Position numbers and translations under genes: made by a program
Assembly: GCA_947455195.1 (NCBI GenBank)
Contig: CANGMI010000008.1
Span: forward strand, 124,001-188,000
Length of the DNA stretch: 64,000 bases
Origin: Pseudomonadota bacterium
Lineage (GTDB): Bacteria > Pseudomonadota > Gammaproteobacteria > Burkholderiales > SG8-39
Direction of reading: 5' to 3'
Notes under the pieces: generated by a model
Seen by the model: only the letters and a program-made list of their open reading frames with translations
What the model was told of the DNA's origin: nothing
The model's database searches: none
Part shown: positions 9,029 to 18,132 of the stretch, piece by piece
How positions within the stretch are numbered: position 1 is the stretch's first letter
Layout: every line of letters begins with the position of its first letter

Positions 9029-9223
9029 TTACTTGCCGCTCTGGTACACGTAAGGCTTCTGGGCAACTCTCGCCCGGGCGAACGCGCGCTGTTCGTCGGC
9101 ATCAAGTTGTCGGTCCCACCACAGCGCGCGTCCCTTGCGCTGCTGCTCGGCCAATTCCGGTTTGTCGGCGCGCAATTCGCGCAGGAATCGGGTGAGTTCG
9201 GACTCGTAGAGATTGGCAGCCAT
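9029..9223 (-). CDS. DUF3460 family small protein
   Basis: A 64-residue soluble protein beginning MAANLYESELTRFLRELR, with the 'YESE.T.FL.ELK..P.L...Q..GRALWWD' pattern of DUF3460, a family of small proteins known to me mainly from Betaproteobacteria. No function is known. The start at 9223 removes an upstream extension with no family character. It is divergent from the universal stress protein gene. Confidence 0.85.
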   Translation of the reverse strand: MAANLYESELTRFLRELRADKPELAEQQRKGRALWWDRQLDADEQRAFARARVAQKPYVYQSGK

Positions 9224-9292
9224 GGTCGATCGATTCAGCCAGTTGTGAGCCACGGATTGTGCCACGCGAACACACGGCCATCGCCCCTGGAT

Positions 9293-9298
9293 TACACT
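9293..9298 (+). promoter_or_regulatory. Possible -10 element for the universal stress protein gene
   Basis: TACACT lies 65 bases before the GTG start, in the divergent gap between DUF3460 and the stress protein gene. No clear -35 partner is visible at the usual distance, so the call is weak. Confidence 0.3.
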
Positions 9299-9363
9299 CA
9301 CACGCTCAGCCCGGGTAGCCAACAGCGCCCGATTCAAGACTGCGCGCGAAGCGCAAGGAGACC

Positions 9364-9801
9364 GTGGTGCTCTACGAGAAGATTCTGCTCGCCTACAACG
9401 GAACCGTCGAAGGTCGGGCCGCCCTGCTCGCCTCGGAGAAACTGGCCGACTTCGCTGGCCGTCAGATCCATCTGCTGGCCGTCGCGAGCATGCCATCGAG
9501 CATGTTTCTGACCGAAGGCTTCGTCCCCGAGGAATTGATCGAGACCGAAAAAGCCCGCATGCAGGCGATTCTCGAGGAGGGCCTGGCCACGCTGCGGGCC
9601 AACAAGCTCTCGGTTACCGGGCATCTGGCGGTCGGCGAACCGGTCGAGGAAATGGCGCGCCTCGCCCGCGAACTCGAGTGTGACCTGATCATGGTGGGTC
9701 ACAAGCAGACCGCCGGCTGGGCACGCTGGTGGCAGGGCTCGATTTCCCGCAACCTGGTCGATCATGCCCCCTGCAGCGTGCTCATCACCATCACACGCTG
9801 A
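9364..9801 (+). CDS. Universal stress protein (UspA family)
   Basis: A 145-residue UspA-fold protein starting with GTG, preceded by a clear AAGGAG 6 bases upstream. The opening MVLYEKILLAYNGTVEGRAAL matches the family ('ILLAvDGS...'), and the C-terminal half has the nucleotide-binding-type stretch DLIMVGHK...GSISRNLVDHAPCSVLI, close to the ATP-binding Usp consensus G-x2-G-x9-G-S/T. Likely a soluble stress-response protein; its specific trigger is not visible. Confidence 0.92.
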   Translation: MVLYEKILLAYNGTVEGRAALLASEKLADFAGRQIHLLAVASMPSSMFLTEGFVPEELIETEKARMQAILEEGLATLRANKLSVTGHLAVGEPVEEMARLARELECDLIMVGHKQTAGWARWWQGSISRNLVDHAPCSVLITITR

Positions 9802-9809
9802 GGCCCCCC

Positions 9810-10751
9810 TCAGCCCCGGTAAACCGGCGCTGGCTGCGCAAAGAACCCGTGCAGGATGTGATAAACCATCAGGTAATTCTTCTGCTGGAAACTGGCGTGA
9901 GCGATGCCCGGCATGACGGCGAACTGCCGATCGGGGTTCGGAAGGCGAGCATAGAAAGCCGCCAGGTCCTCGAATGAGGCAATGCCGTCATGCTCGCCTC
10001 GCATGACGATGACAGGCATGGTCAGCCGCGCCGGATCGACCAGGGGTAACTTCGTGCACATGTCCACATAGGTTCCGGTGGGCATCGAATTGTCGAGCGC
10101 AAGAATGGCATCGGCAAAAGCCTCGATCGTGGCGTCGTCGGCCGTACCCGGATGATCGCGCTCGAACACACTGCGTACGAACGCCCGATCGATGGGGCGA
10201 CGGTTCACACCGATGAACTCGGGCAGTCGCTTGCGCCGCTGCTCGAGCGTCGGACTACGCTCGCCGGTCCACACAAAGGCATCCAGGGCGAGGCGCGCCA
10301 CACGTTCAGGGTGCTGCTGAGCGAACACGGCAGCCTTCAGCGCGCCCGAAGAGATGCCGTAGACCAGCAACTGCTTCACCCCTCGGGTCGCCTCGATGCA
10401 GGCGGCCGCTCGCTCGATGTCATCGGCACCGTTGGCGATGTCGTTGTTGATCGGTCGATGCTTGGACGAGCGACCATAGCCCTCATTGTCCAGCGTCCAG
10501 GTATCGAAACCCTGAGCCGAAAACCAGTCCATGACCGAGGAATACGGGCGTCCGGGCACCTGCAGATCGAAGGTCGGCTGCGAGGCCATCGATGACCCGT
10601 GCACGAAGAGCACGGTGCCGCGGTAAGTCGTACCCGCTACCCGGGGCTTTTCCCAGAGAAAGAGCCTTACATCCCCCTTGGAGGTCCAATGCGCCTGCCC
10701 TGGTGTGGTCCCGACCGGGTGTGGAATCTTGTCAGTCGTCATGATCGTCAT
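9810..10751 (-). CDS. Alpha/beta hydrolase
   Basis: A 313-residue alpha/beta-hydrolase-fold protein. Near residue 50 is VLFVHGSSM (oxyanion HG), the nucleophile elbow is YGISSGAL (GxSxG), the acid is probably in VMRGEHDGIA, and the catalytic His is in MPGIAHASFQ near the C terminus. There is no signal peptide, so it is cytoplasmic. It converges with the stress-protein gene (8-base gap) and lies 87 bases after the MFS gene on the same strand. The substrate is not predictable; esterases, lipases and C-C hydrolases share this fold. Confidence 0.88.
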   Translation of the reverse strand: MTIMTTDKIPHPVGTTPGQAHWTSKGDVRLFLWEKPRVAGTTYRGTVLFVHGSSMASQPTFDLQVPGRPYSSVMDWFSAQGFDTWTLDNEGYGRSSKHRPINNDIANGADDIERAAACIEATRGVKQLLVYGISSGALKAAVFAQQHPERVARLALDAFVWTGERSPTLEQRRKRLPEFIGVNRRPIDRAFVRSVFERDHPGTADDATIEAFADAILALDNSMPTGTYVDMCTKLPLVDPARLTMPVIVMRGEHDGIASFEDLAAFYARLPNPDRQFAVMPGIAHASFQQKNYLMVYHILHGFFAQPAPVYRG

Positions 10752-10838
10752 CGTCGCGAAAGAAGGTTGATCGGTTGGAGCAGCAGGACACGAGGCACAG
10801 CCCGCACACGCCAGGCGTGACGCGCCACGCCAACGGCT

Positions 10839-12095
10839 TCAGGCCGAACTACCGGGCACAACGGCACCCGGGCGCTGGCGCAACTCGAGCACTGCGGGTG
10901 CGGCCAGCAGAAAACAGGCAGCGCTGCCGGCAAAGACCCACCTGGGCAAGTCATGATCGAGCAGAAAACCGAGCACGATCGGTGCCATCGCAGCGCCTGC
11001 ATCGAGGCCCGAATAGACAAAGCCGTAAACCTGACCCCGCGCGTGCACCGGCGCAATTTCCCGGACCAGCGTATCGCGTGACGGGTTGGTGATGCCCGTG
11101 AAGAACCCGATGGCTGCCACACTCCACAGAATGACTGCGGTGCTCGCCAGACCGGTAGCAAGGATCGCTGCAAAGACCGATGCGGTCACGATGCCGCTGA
11201 ACGCCACCCGATCGTGACGCGTTGCCCGGACGGCCACGACGCCCCCGAGCAAGGTGCCAGCAATGCCGCCGATGGCCATGAAGGTGATGGCACTCGCCGC
11301 CGTGTGGTAATCGATCGGATAGACCTGTTGCAGTGCGCTGGGCGCAAAGTTGTTGAAACCCGTAAACGCCATGGCGATCAGCAGGTAGAAGAAAAAGCAC
11401 AGCAACACAGGCTTGGTCACGAGCGCGCGCAGGCTGGCGAAGCGGGTCGTGCGACGCGCCGGTCCCCGACCGGCAACCTCCGACAAGGCCGGCGCAGCCA
11501 CAAGACTGGACCGGGTGACGAAGAACAGCGCCCATGCGAGGCCTGCGAGCCCCGCCGCTGCGAGCGACCAACGCCAGCCAAAGGACACCGCAATCGGGGG
11601 AATCACCAGAGGAGCGATCACCCAGCCCAGGTTGCCGCCGACGTTGTGCACGCTGAACGCGTAGCCGAGCCGCCGCGGATTGATCTTCTGGTTCAGGAGT
11701 GTCAGGTCGCCCGGATGAAAGACACTGTTCCCCACTCCACCGATGACGGCAGCAACCAGCAACCACACGTAGGAACTGGCACAGGCCGCGAGCAGAATGG
11801 CAAGACTGGTGGCCAGCAACCCGCCGGTCACCGTCCAGCGCGGCCCGAACCGGTCGACGGCATACCCCCCAGGCGTCTGCATGAGCCCTGACACCCCATA
11901 GAACACGGCCTGCGTGAATCCGAGTTCGGCCCAACTCAGGTCAAACTCGTCTCTCAGAAAGGGAAAGAGGAGCGGCAGGCCGAGCTGGAAAAAATGGCTG
12001 AATGCATGCGCGATGCTCACGCAGGAAGCCACACCGATATCCTGCTGCCAGGAGGTGGGGACCGCCGCTCCGGGCACGCCCGCCGCGCTCGTCAT
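10839..12095 (-). CDS. MFS transporter
   Basis: A 418-residue major facilitator protein with about 12 hydrophobic segments and the loop 2-3 motif in GGYAVDRFGPRW (a form of GxxxDRxGRR). It is the last gene of the five-gene minus-strand operon. Its start overlaps the stop of the upstream hydrolase gene by four bases (ATGA), so the two are translationally coupled. It probably exports or imports a small compound linked to that hydrolase; the substrate class cannot be read from the sequence. Confidence 0.9.
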   Translation of the reverse strand: MTSAAGVPGAAVPTSWQQDIGVASCVSIAHAFSHFFQLGLPLLFPFLRDEFDLSWAELGFTQAVFYGVSGLMQTPGGYAVDRFGPRWTVTGGLLATSLAILLAACASSYVWLLVAAVIGGVGNSVFHPGDLTLLNQKINPRRLGYAFSVHNVGGNLGWVIAPLVIPPIAVSFGWRWSLAAAGLAGLAWALFFVTRSSLVAAPALSEVAGRGPARRTTRFASLRALVTKPVLLCFFFYLLIAMAFTGFNNFAPSALQQVYPIDYHTAASAITFMAIGGIAGTLLGGVVAVRATRHDRVAFSGIVTASVFAAILATGLASTAVILWSVAAIGFFTGITNPSRDTLVREIAPVHARGQVYGFVYSGLDAGAAMAPIVLGFLLDHDLPRWVFAGSAACFLLAAPAVLELRQRPGAVVPGSSA

Positions 12096-13135
12096 CGGTT
12101 CGCCACTCGCGAGCCGATGAAGCGGGCAATGGCTTCGAGTGTTGCAGCGGTCTGGTCGCGATGCGGATTGTGTCCGCAGGCGCCCAGACGCAACTCCTCG
12201 TAGGGACCGCCGGTCTGCCTCCCGATGGCCTCCAGCTGGCGCATGGTGCCGTAGTTGTCATCCTCTCCCTGTATCGCGAGCAGCGGACAGCGAATGGCGG
12301 GCAGCACCGACTCGATGTTCCACGGGCGAAAAGCGGGACTCAGCCAGATGTCGTTCCAGCCCCGGAATGTCGCCTCGGGATCCCGATGATGCCGGGCGAG
12401 ACGCGCCTTGAGGTCGCCTCGGGCGAAGACGTCGCGCGCCACCTCGATGCCAGCGATGCTTTCTGGCTCGACAAACACGTGCGGCGCAAGCACGGCCAAC
12501 GCCTCGATCGGTTCGCCGCTCCCGGCGTAGAGCAGCCCGATCGATCCACCATCGCTGTGGCCCACGAGGATCGGTCGAGCGATGCCACACAAGCGCAGCA
12601 GTGCCGGCAGAACGACCTGCGCCTCATGATGCATGTAATCCACGGTACGCGCTCGGGTGAGCACCGACGACTGACCATAACCGTGCCGTGAATAGACCAG
12701 CCCCGGCAAGCCGGCACGTTCGCAGACCTGCTGCGGAAAATCCCGCCAGAGCGAAACCGAGCCGATGCCTTCATGCAGGAAAACCACGGTGGGCAGCGAC
12801 TCTCCAACCGCTTCGCCCGCGCCTTCATCGACGGGTACTGCCACGCCGCTGGCGCGCAGCGTGGACGTGATTCGAACCACCTCAAGCGTCTGACCGTCGA
12901 CCTGGGTCCACTCGGCAACCGACGACCACCCGCCGGGCGATGGCGCAGTCCCGGATGCAGCGACCCGGGATGCCCCAACCCCGGGTGCCGCGCGCATTGA
13001 TGCATCGGCAGCCGACACCTCGGCAGCGGGACGGGTCTCGCCCACGGTATCACCGCAAGAACGATTCGACGAGGAGAACGGTGCATTCACAGGGTGCATT
13101 CTAGACGAAGCTGCCAGTGCCCCCGGGCGTTTCAC
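12092..13135 (-). CDS. Alpha/beta hydrolase with N-terminal low-complexity extension
   Basis: A 347-residue protein. The hydrolase core begins after about residue 60: VVFLHEGIGS (oxyanion region), SRHGYGQS, nucleophile elbow LVGHSDGGS (GxSxG), acid in QGEDDNYGT, catalytic His in CGHNPHRDQ. The first 60 residues are Ala/Ser-rich and not family-like. I keep the GTG start at 13135 because it overlaps the upstream stop as GTGA, the same coupling seen at the other end of this gene. An ATG at 13099 is the alternative. Context: fourth gene of the Att-like secretion operon. Confidence 0.85.
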   Translation of the reverse strand: MKRPGALAASSRMHPVNAPFSSSNRSCGDTVGETRPAAEVSAADASMRAAPGVGASRVAASGTAPSPGGWSSVAEWTQVDGQTLEVVRITSTLRASGVAVPVDEGAGEAVGESLPTVVFLHEGIGSVSLWRDFPQQVCERAGLPGLVYSRHGYGQSSVLTRARTVDYMHHEAQVVLPALLRLCGIARPILVGHSDGGSIGLLYAGSGEPIEALAVLAPHVFVEPESIAGIEVARDVFARGDLKARLARHHRDPEATFRGWNDIWLSPAFRPWNIESVLPAIRCPLLAIQGEDDNYGTMRQLEAIGRQTGGPYEELRLGACGHNPHRDQTAATLEAIARFIGSRVANR

Positions 13136-14304
13136 ATCTGCAGGCGTCCTGCGTATCCGGTCAGCTCGAGATAGCCCTGCCCCAGGAGGCTCCCGGTTCG
13201 GCCGTGGGCTCTCACCGCCCCCTCCCAGTAGACCGCGCCCACGCCATGTCGAGCGTCCAGTTCCTGATCATCGATGAGGGGCCGCAATGCGAGCGTGAGG
13301 CCGGGTACTTCGACCTGCATCTGTACCGGAAACCACGCACCCGTTCGCGGGGATTGCCAGGTCCGCAAGGTCACGAAACGCACCTCGCCCGGTTCGAACT
13401 GCTGCTCAGTGCCATCGGACCGACGCAGCGAACCGCCGGCCCAGACCACGCCCCCGTCGGCATCGCGCATCCTGAACACCATCAGGGCGCCGCCATCGCG
13501 CAGATTGATGCCCGCCCAGTCCCAGCCGACCACCGAAGGCGCCATGTACTCGCTTGACCACTCATGGTCGAACCAGGCGCGTCCGGTCACCGATTGAGCC
13601 CGCTTGCCCTGCCCCATGAGGTCGGACAGACCGTTGCCCGCCGCCGCCAGCAATTCGACGCGCCCCTGTACCGACACCTGCGGAAGGCTGTAGTAGTAGG
13701 AGGCCTGAGACGGGCGTGGCCCCTTGCGGCTCACACCCTCCTCGCCCTGGAGTACGGGCGCAATACGCGGTACGAACGACAGGTCGAAACGGAACTCGCG
13801 CGCACGAATCCTGGCGGTGAACCGTCCCCGCGCATCCATGACGAGCGACCAGTCATCGAGCGCCACGTCCATCGTGGCCTCACCGGCACGGGCAAGGCCG
13901 AACGCCACGCGCGCAGCGCGCTGGTCGTGCAGCAACCGACCATGCTCAGGCAGACTCAGTGCCGCATGCGCGAAAATGATCTGCCGAGCCGCACTGGCCA
14001 CGGGCAGGTCCTCGGCGATGCCCGGACGCGATCGAAAGAACGTGACCTGAAAGCCAAGCGGGCGATGGTCGCTGCGCTCCAGCCAGCCGGTGACGTACCA
14101 CCACTCGGTGCGATAGTCCGGGTGAGCACCATGGTCACGCGGAAAGACCAGTGGCTCACCCGTTCTCACCGCCGGGTATGCCACCGCAGCAGCGGCCTCG
14201 CCAGCGGCAAGACCTGCCAGCGGAGCGCCAACCGACCAGCCGATCGGAGAGGCGACGGCCCGCAGCAGCCATCGCCGCCGGGCACGACGCGCCAGAGCAT
14301 TCAT
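13132..14304 (-). CDS. Secreted AttH/CrtC-like lipocalin-fold protein
   Basis: A 390-residue protein. The start at 14304 has an AGGGGTG ribosome site. Residues 1-40 look like a signal peptide with clustered arginines (RRARRRWLLRAVAS), suggestive of Tat or a strongly charged Sec signal. The mature part has the AttH/carotenoid-hydratase-like signatures EWWYVTGWL near residue 67 and WFDHEWSS and GWDWAGINLRDG later. Such proteins form two lipocalin-like barrels and are commonly encoded beside LolCDE-like ABC systems, as here. Function beyond family is unknown; it may carry or modify a hydrophobic compound in the periplasm. An ORF extends 25 codons upstream but has no ribosome site. Confidence 0.88.
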   Translation of the reverse strand: MNALARRARRRWLLRAVASPIGWSVGAPLAGLAAGEAAAAVAYPAVRTGEPLVFPRDHGAHPDYRTEWWYVTGWLERSDHRPLGFQVTFFRSRPGIAEDLPVASAARQIIFAHAALSLPEHGRLLHDQRAARVAFGLARAGEATMDVALDDWSLVMDARGRFTARIRAREFRFDLSFVPRIAPVLQGEEGVSRKGPRPSQASYYYSLPQVSVQGRVELLAAAGNGLSDLMGQGKRAQSVTGRAWFDHEWSSEYMAPSVVGWDWAGINLRDGGALMVFRMRDADGGVVWAGGSLRRSDGTEQQFEPGEVRFVTLRTWQSPRTGAWFPVQMQVEVPGLTLALRPLIDDQELDARHGVGAVYWEGAVRAHGRTGSLLGQGYLELTGYAGRLQM

Positions 14305-14335
14305 CGATTCACCCCTCTGAAGAGGGCACACCGTC

Positions 14336-16993
14336 TCACCAGTCTTCAGAGGCGGCACGGACCACCTCTGCCCTGGCAACGCCGCGTCCGCCCAGATACC
14401 CGGTGACCATCGCCAGCAGGCACATCGTGCCTGTCAGTGCCAGCAAGGACCCCCAGGGCGCATGCATTTCCATCGACCAGTGAAACGACTGCCGGTTCAC
14501 GACCTCGACCAGTATCAACCCGATGAGCGAGCCGGCACACAGACCGGTCGCCAGTGCCGCCGTAACGATCACCAGTGCCTGGAGAGCAATCATCCATGAC
14601 ACGTCACCGAGCCTCAAGCCGAGGTGCCGCAGCACGGACAATTCGCGCCTGCGCGCGAGCACCAGTGCCGCAAGATTGCCGGCCAGCGCGGCCAGCCCGA
14701 TTGTGACGGCAACCGCCACCAGGGCCCAGGTGACGGCAAAAGTCCGGTCGAAGATGGCGAGCGAGAAGCGCCGGATCTCGCCGGTTTCGCGCAAGGGTGC
14801 TCGAGATCCGAGCCAGCGCAGCCCGGCCCGCAGATCGGCAAATCGCGCCCCGGGTGCAAGCCAGAGGGCCGCATTGCTCACCACCGAATCCCCCGTGGCG
14901 GCCACGTAGGCGCTCCGGGCGATCACGATCGCACCCTGCTGGCGCCCGTAATCTCGCCAGATGCCATCGATCCGGAAGCGCACCGGGTGACCGCCGAGCG
15001 GAATATCCACCAGTTGCCCTGGGCTCAACTGCTCGATCTCTGCCACCGACTCGCTCACCCAAGCCTTGGCAACCGGGCTGTCACCGAAGAGGGGTGCACC
15101 CTCCACCGCCACGTCCTCGGAAGCCCGGGCAACGAGGGGAAGTCGGGCGCCCGGATCGACCGGATCGATGTCGCGCGCAAGCACGGTGACCGGCGGGCGT
15201 CCGGCGTTCAACCGCACCTCGTCGATTCGCATGAATTCGACGCGTCCGACCGAACGCAGCGCCGCGATGCGCTGCTGCTCGGCCACGCTCAGCCGTAACC
15301 CACCCTCGCCCAGATAGGCCTCGGCCGGCAGGATGTGCAGGAGCCAGGCCTCGAAGGAGACCCGAAAGGAATTGACCATCAGCATCATCGCGACTGCAAG
15401 GCTCACCGCTGCCACGATGGCGGCAAGGCTCACGGCCGGCCCGGTGGGAGCACCACGCAACTGCGCGAGGGCCAGTTTGATGACAGCACTGGAACGCCAG
15501 GCGCGAGTGACATGCACGAGCGCAAACACGAACAGCTTGAGAAATCTCGGTGTCAGGGCCACCGTGCCCAGCAGCAGACAGGCGATGGCCAGATAACCCC
15601 CGACCGGGAGTCCGTCGCGTGGCGGGACCGCAAGACTCGCCCCCGACAGGATCAGCAACAGCAGGCCAGGCCAGATGCGCCCCAGGGGCTGCCAGGCCTG
15701 TTCGAGCCCCCCGGGTCGCAGCCCGCGCGCAGGCGGTGTCCGTGCTGCCTCGAGCGAGGGCAGAAAGGCGCCCGCGATGCTTGCGCCAACGCCAGCGCCG
15801 AAATACGACAGACTCGACGGCAGATCGAAGGTGATTTCGGGCGCCACGCCGCGGAAAAACCCGGCGCCCAGGTCACCCCCGAGCACCAGCAGCGCCAGCG
15901 CCGCCAGACCATAGGCGAGGGCAAGCCCGAGCGCCGCCCCCACCGCACCGATGAGCGCCGACTGCAGCACCTGCTGCGCCAGCAGTTCGCGCCGCTTCAA
16001 CCCGAGGGCGCGCAGCACCGCAAACTGACTGCGCCTGCGTGCAACCTGGAGCGCCTGTGCGGAAAAGACCAGCAGGCTGCCGCAAAAGAGCGCCACCAGC
16101 GCAAGCACCGAGAGGTTCGCGCGGTAGGCACGCGATACCTGTGCTTCGGTGGAGGCGTGGGCATCGGGCGTATCGGCCTGGACGCCCGAGGGAAGGACTG
16201 CCGCGAGCGCCGTGCGCAACTGCGCCGGCGAGACACCCGGTTGCGCCCGCAGATCGATTCGGCTCAAACGGCCTTCCATGCCTTCGAGCACCTGCGCCGT
16301 CGCGATATCCACGACTGCGACACCGGCCAGCGCAGGCACGCCCGACAGCAGGCCCACGATTTCCAGCGACCTCATCCGACCAGCGACATCGAGCAATTCG
16401 ATCCGGTCACCCACCTGACGCTCGAGGCGTTCGAGCAGGCGCGGCCCCACGAAAATGGCATCGGTCCGCAGGTTGGCCAGCCGATCATCGGCATCCGCAG
16501 CGCGAGGCACCAGCGCTGGCTGCACCGCCACCGCGCGCAGGGCATCGACCCCCTGGAAACTCACCGCGACACCGCTGGCCAGATCGTTGCGTGAACCCTC
16601 AACGACCGGGCTTGCCGCGGCCACGCCCGGGCGCGATACCAACCGGGCGAGAAGCGTGTCGTCGAACCCGGAGCGGGGTCCGCGCACGCTCAGATCGGCC
16701 TCGCCTGACAAGGTGCTCATGCCGGCCTCGAACTCTGCAACCGCCACGGCATTGACGCGTTCGATGGCAAGACCAAGCCCGACACCGAGCGCCAGAACCC
16801 CGATGGCAACCGCGAGGCGCATCTTGGCGCCCCGCCAGGCCACGAGATCGAGGCACGCCAGGCGCAGCAGACGCATCCCGGCAGCGAGCCAGCCCCACAC
16901 ACCCCGGATGCCTGCGCCAATCCAGCCCCAGGCTGATCGATCGGTCACGGCCACCGGGCGAACCCCATCATTGCGCTGCCTGCGCACGACCAT
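14336..16993 (-). CDS. FtsX/LolE-like ABC permease, fused double-domain form
   Basis: About 885 residues with two FtsX-type permease halves. The first TM is near residue 60 (MRLAVAIGVLALGVG), followed by a large periplasmic MacB_PCD-like region, a central TM group, a second periplasmic domain at about 570-740, and a C-terminal TM group ending with ELSVLRHLGLRLGDV. In AttEFGH-type systems the two permeases are separate genes; here they are joined. The gene follows the ATPase and precedes the AttH-like gene. The exact start is uncertain: ATG 16993 overlaps the ATPase end by 26 bases, whereas GTG at 16954 lies just after the ATPase stop with TGGGG in front and may be the true one. Confidence 0.88.
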   Translation of the reverse strand: MVVRRQRNDGVRPVAVTDRSAWGWIGAGIRGVWGWLAAGMRLLRLACLDLVAWRGAKMRLAVAIGVLALGVGLGLAIERVNAVAVAEFEAGMSTLSGEADLSVRGPRSGFDDTLLARLVSRPGVAAASPVVEGSRNDLASGVAVSFQGVDALRAVAVQPALVPRAADADDRLANLRTDAIFVGPRLLERLERQVGDRIELLDVAGRMRSLEIVGLLSGVPALAGVAVVDIATAQVLEGMEGRLSRIDLRAQPGVSPAQLRTALAAVLPSGVQADTPDAHASTEAQVSRAYRANLSVLALVALFCGSLLVFSAQALQVARRRSQFAVLRALGLKRRELLAQQVLQSALIGAVGAALGLALAYGLAALALLVLGGDLGAGFFRGVAPEITFDLPSSLSYFGAGVGASIAGAFLPSLEAARTPPARGLRPGGLEQAWQPLGRIWPGLLLLILSGASLAVPPRDGLPVGGYLAIACLLLGTVALTPRFLKLFVFALVHVTRAWRSSAVIKLALAQLRGAPTGPAVSLAAIVAAVSLAVAMMLMVNSFRVSFEAWLLHILPAEAYLGEGGLRLSVAEQQRIAALRSVGRVEFMRIDEVRLNAGRPPVTVLARDIDPVDPGARLPLVARASEDVAVEGAPLFGDSPVAKAWVSESVAEIEQLSPGQLVDIPLGGHPVRFRIDGIWRDYGRQQGAIVIARSAYVAATGDSVVSNAALWLAPGARFADLRAGLRWLGSRAPLRETGEIRRFSLAIFDRTFAVTWALVAVAVTIGLAALAGNLAALVLARRRELSVLRHLGLRLGDVSWMIALQALVIVTAALATGLCAGSLIGLILVEVVNRQSFHWSMEMHAPWGSLLALTGTMCLLAMVTGYLGGRGVARAEVVRAASEDW

Positions 16994-17633
16994 CGACGAG
17001 TTGCACGATGCGATCGCACCGACGCGCCGCTGGCATCGAGTGGGTGACCAGAAGCGCGCCGGCACCCACCGCACGAGTTTCGGCCAGCATCAGTTCGAGC
17101 ACCTCCATGGCGCTGCGCGCATCCAGATTGCCGGTGGGCTCATCGGCAAGCACGAGACGGGGCCGGTGGGCGAGCGCCCGCGCCACGGCGATTCGCTGCT
17201 GCTCACCGCCAGACAGGTCCTGCAGCCGGGACCGCGCCCGGCTGCCCAGCCCGACCGCCATCAGCATCGCCATCACGCGCGCATCACGCGCCGCCCGATC
17301 CCAGCCCAGCAGTTCAAGCGGCAGTGCCACGTTGGCCGCCGCATCCAGGTAGGGCAGGAGGTGAAACGCCTGGAAGACGAAACCGATCGACTTTCGCCGC
17401 AGCATCGTACGCTGGTCGTCATCGAAAAGACCCACCTCGACACCATCGATGAAGACCGTGCCTGCGTCGGCGGGTTCGAGACCCGCAACCAGGTTGAGGA
17501 GCGTGGACTTTCCACTGCCCGACTCACCCACGACGGCTACAACCTCGCCACCACTCACTTCGATATCGACCGCATCCAGAACGACTCGATCACCGAATCG
17601 CTTCACCAGACCCTGCACTCGGAGCGGACTCAC
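16968..17633 (-). CDS. ABC transporter ATP-binding protein (LolD/AttE-like)
   Basis: A 221-residue MacB/LolD-type ATPase: Walker A GESGSGKST, Q-loop FVFQAFHLLPYL, signature LSGGEQQR, Walker B LVLADEPTGNLD, H-loop VTHS. The start is a GTG at 17633 with an excellent GGGGAGG ribosome site 6 bases upstream. The longer ORF (68 more codons) has no homologous character. It powers the double FtsX permease downstream and heads the operon; upstream is a 499-base divergent intergenic region. Confidence 0.92.
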   Translation of the reverse strand: MSPLRVQGLVKRFGDRVVLDAVDIEVSGGEVVAVVGESGSGKSTLLNLVAGLEPADAGTVFIDGVEVGLFDDDQRTMLRRKSIGFVFQAFHLLPYLDAAANVALPLELLGWDRAARDARVMAMLMAVGLGSRARSRLQDLSGGEQQRIAVARALAHRPRLVLADEPTGNLDARSAMEVLELMLAETRAVGAGALLVTHSMPAARRCDRIVQLVDGRAQAAQ

Positions 17634-18132
17634 GCAGCCCTCCCCGACTGCCGGCAGACCGGATCCCGAGCAATCACGACGTTCCCGCGGACAGTGGTCC
17701 CCAAGCAGCCACCCGACGCCGCCTCGGACCGTCCAGACCGTCTGATCGCTCGGCGCGGCCCACTCGCAGGCAAGCTGCCCGCGGAAGGACTCACCGCGAG
17801 AATCGCCCTGATGACCGCAGATCGCATGTGGAGACACTCCCTCGATGCCCCCCGGAAAGAAAAGCCGGGGCGGGTACGGACCACCGGCGCAGGCACCATC
17901 GGTGCTCGGGTGGCAACGGGCCGATTATTGCCCACGATGGGGTGCCGACCGGCCTCCGCCGCGCCGCGCGTAAAGAAAAGCGACAAATTTGCCGACGCGC
18001 AACAAGGGGATCTTGTCCGACTTCGGCTGGCGTCCTACACTCGGTCTCAGGTCAGGGGACTCCGCCGTCACGCAGGCCTGCCCCGCGACCAGGAGCCCGA
18101 TCGCGTCGTCGCACGTTCCGAGGAGACAGGTC
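17634..18132. other. Divergent intergenic region between the Att-like operon and an outer-membrane protein
   Basis: The longest gene-free stretch in the window (499 bases). No family-like protein is seen in any frame. It holds a short inverted repeat (CCCCGG at 17850-17855, CCGGGG at 17865-17870, with a 9-base A-rich loop), an AT-richer patch around 17965-17990, and a plausible forward promoter at 18013-18041. Regulatory sites for both directions are expected here. Confidence 0.6.
18013..18041 (+). promoter_or_regulatory. Sigma-70-type promoter for the exported protein gene
   Basis: TTGTCC at 18013-18018 and TACACT at 18036-18041 are separated by exactly 17 bases, each matching the consensus at four of six positions. 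The start codon is 92 bases after the -10, leaving an untranslated leader of about 85 bases. Confidence 0.55.

Noticed and set aside
10807-10831. Alternating CACGCC/GGCGTG repeats after the MFS gene
   Set aside because: They could form two rival six-base stems, but without a T-run and with another gene on the same strand just beyond, a terminator call is not supported.
12092-13135. Fusion of the alpha/beta hydrolase with another domain at its N terminus
   Set aside because: The first 60 residues are Ala/Ser-rich low complexity, with no domain; they more likely reflect a loose start or a disordered tail.
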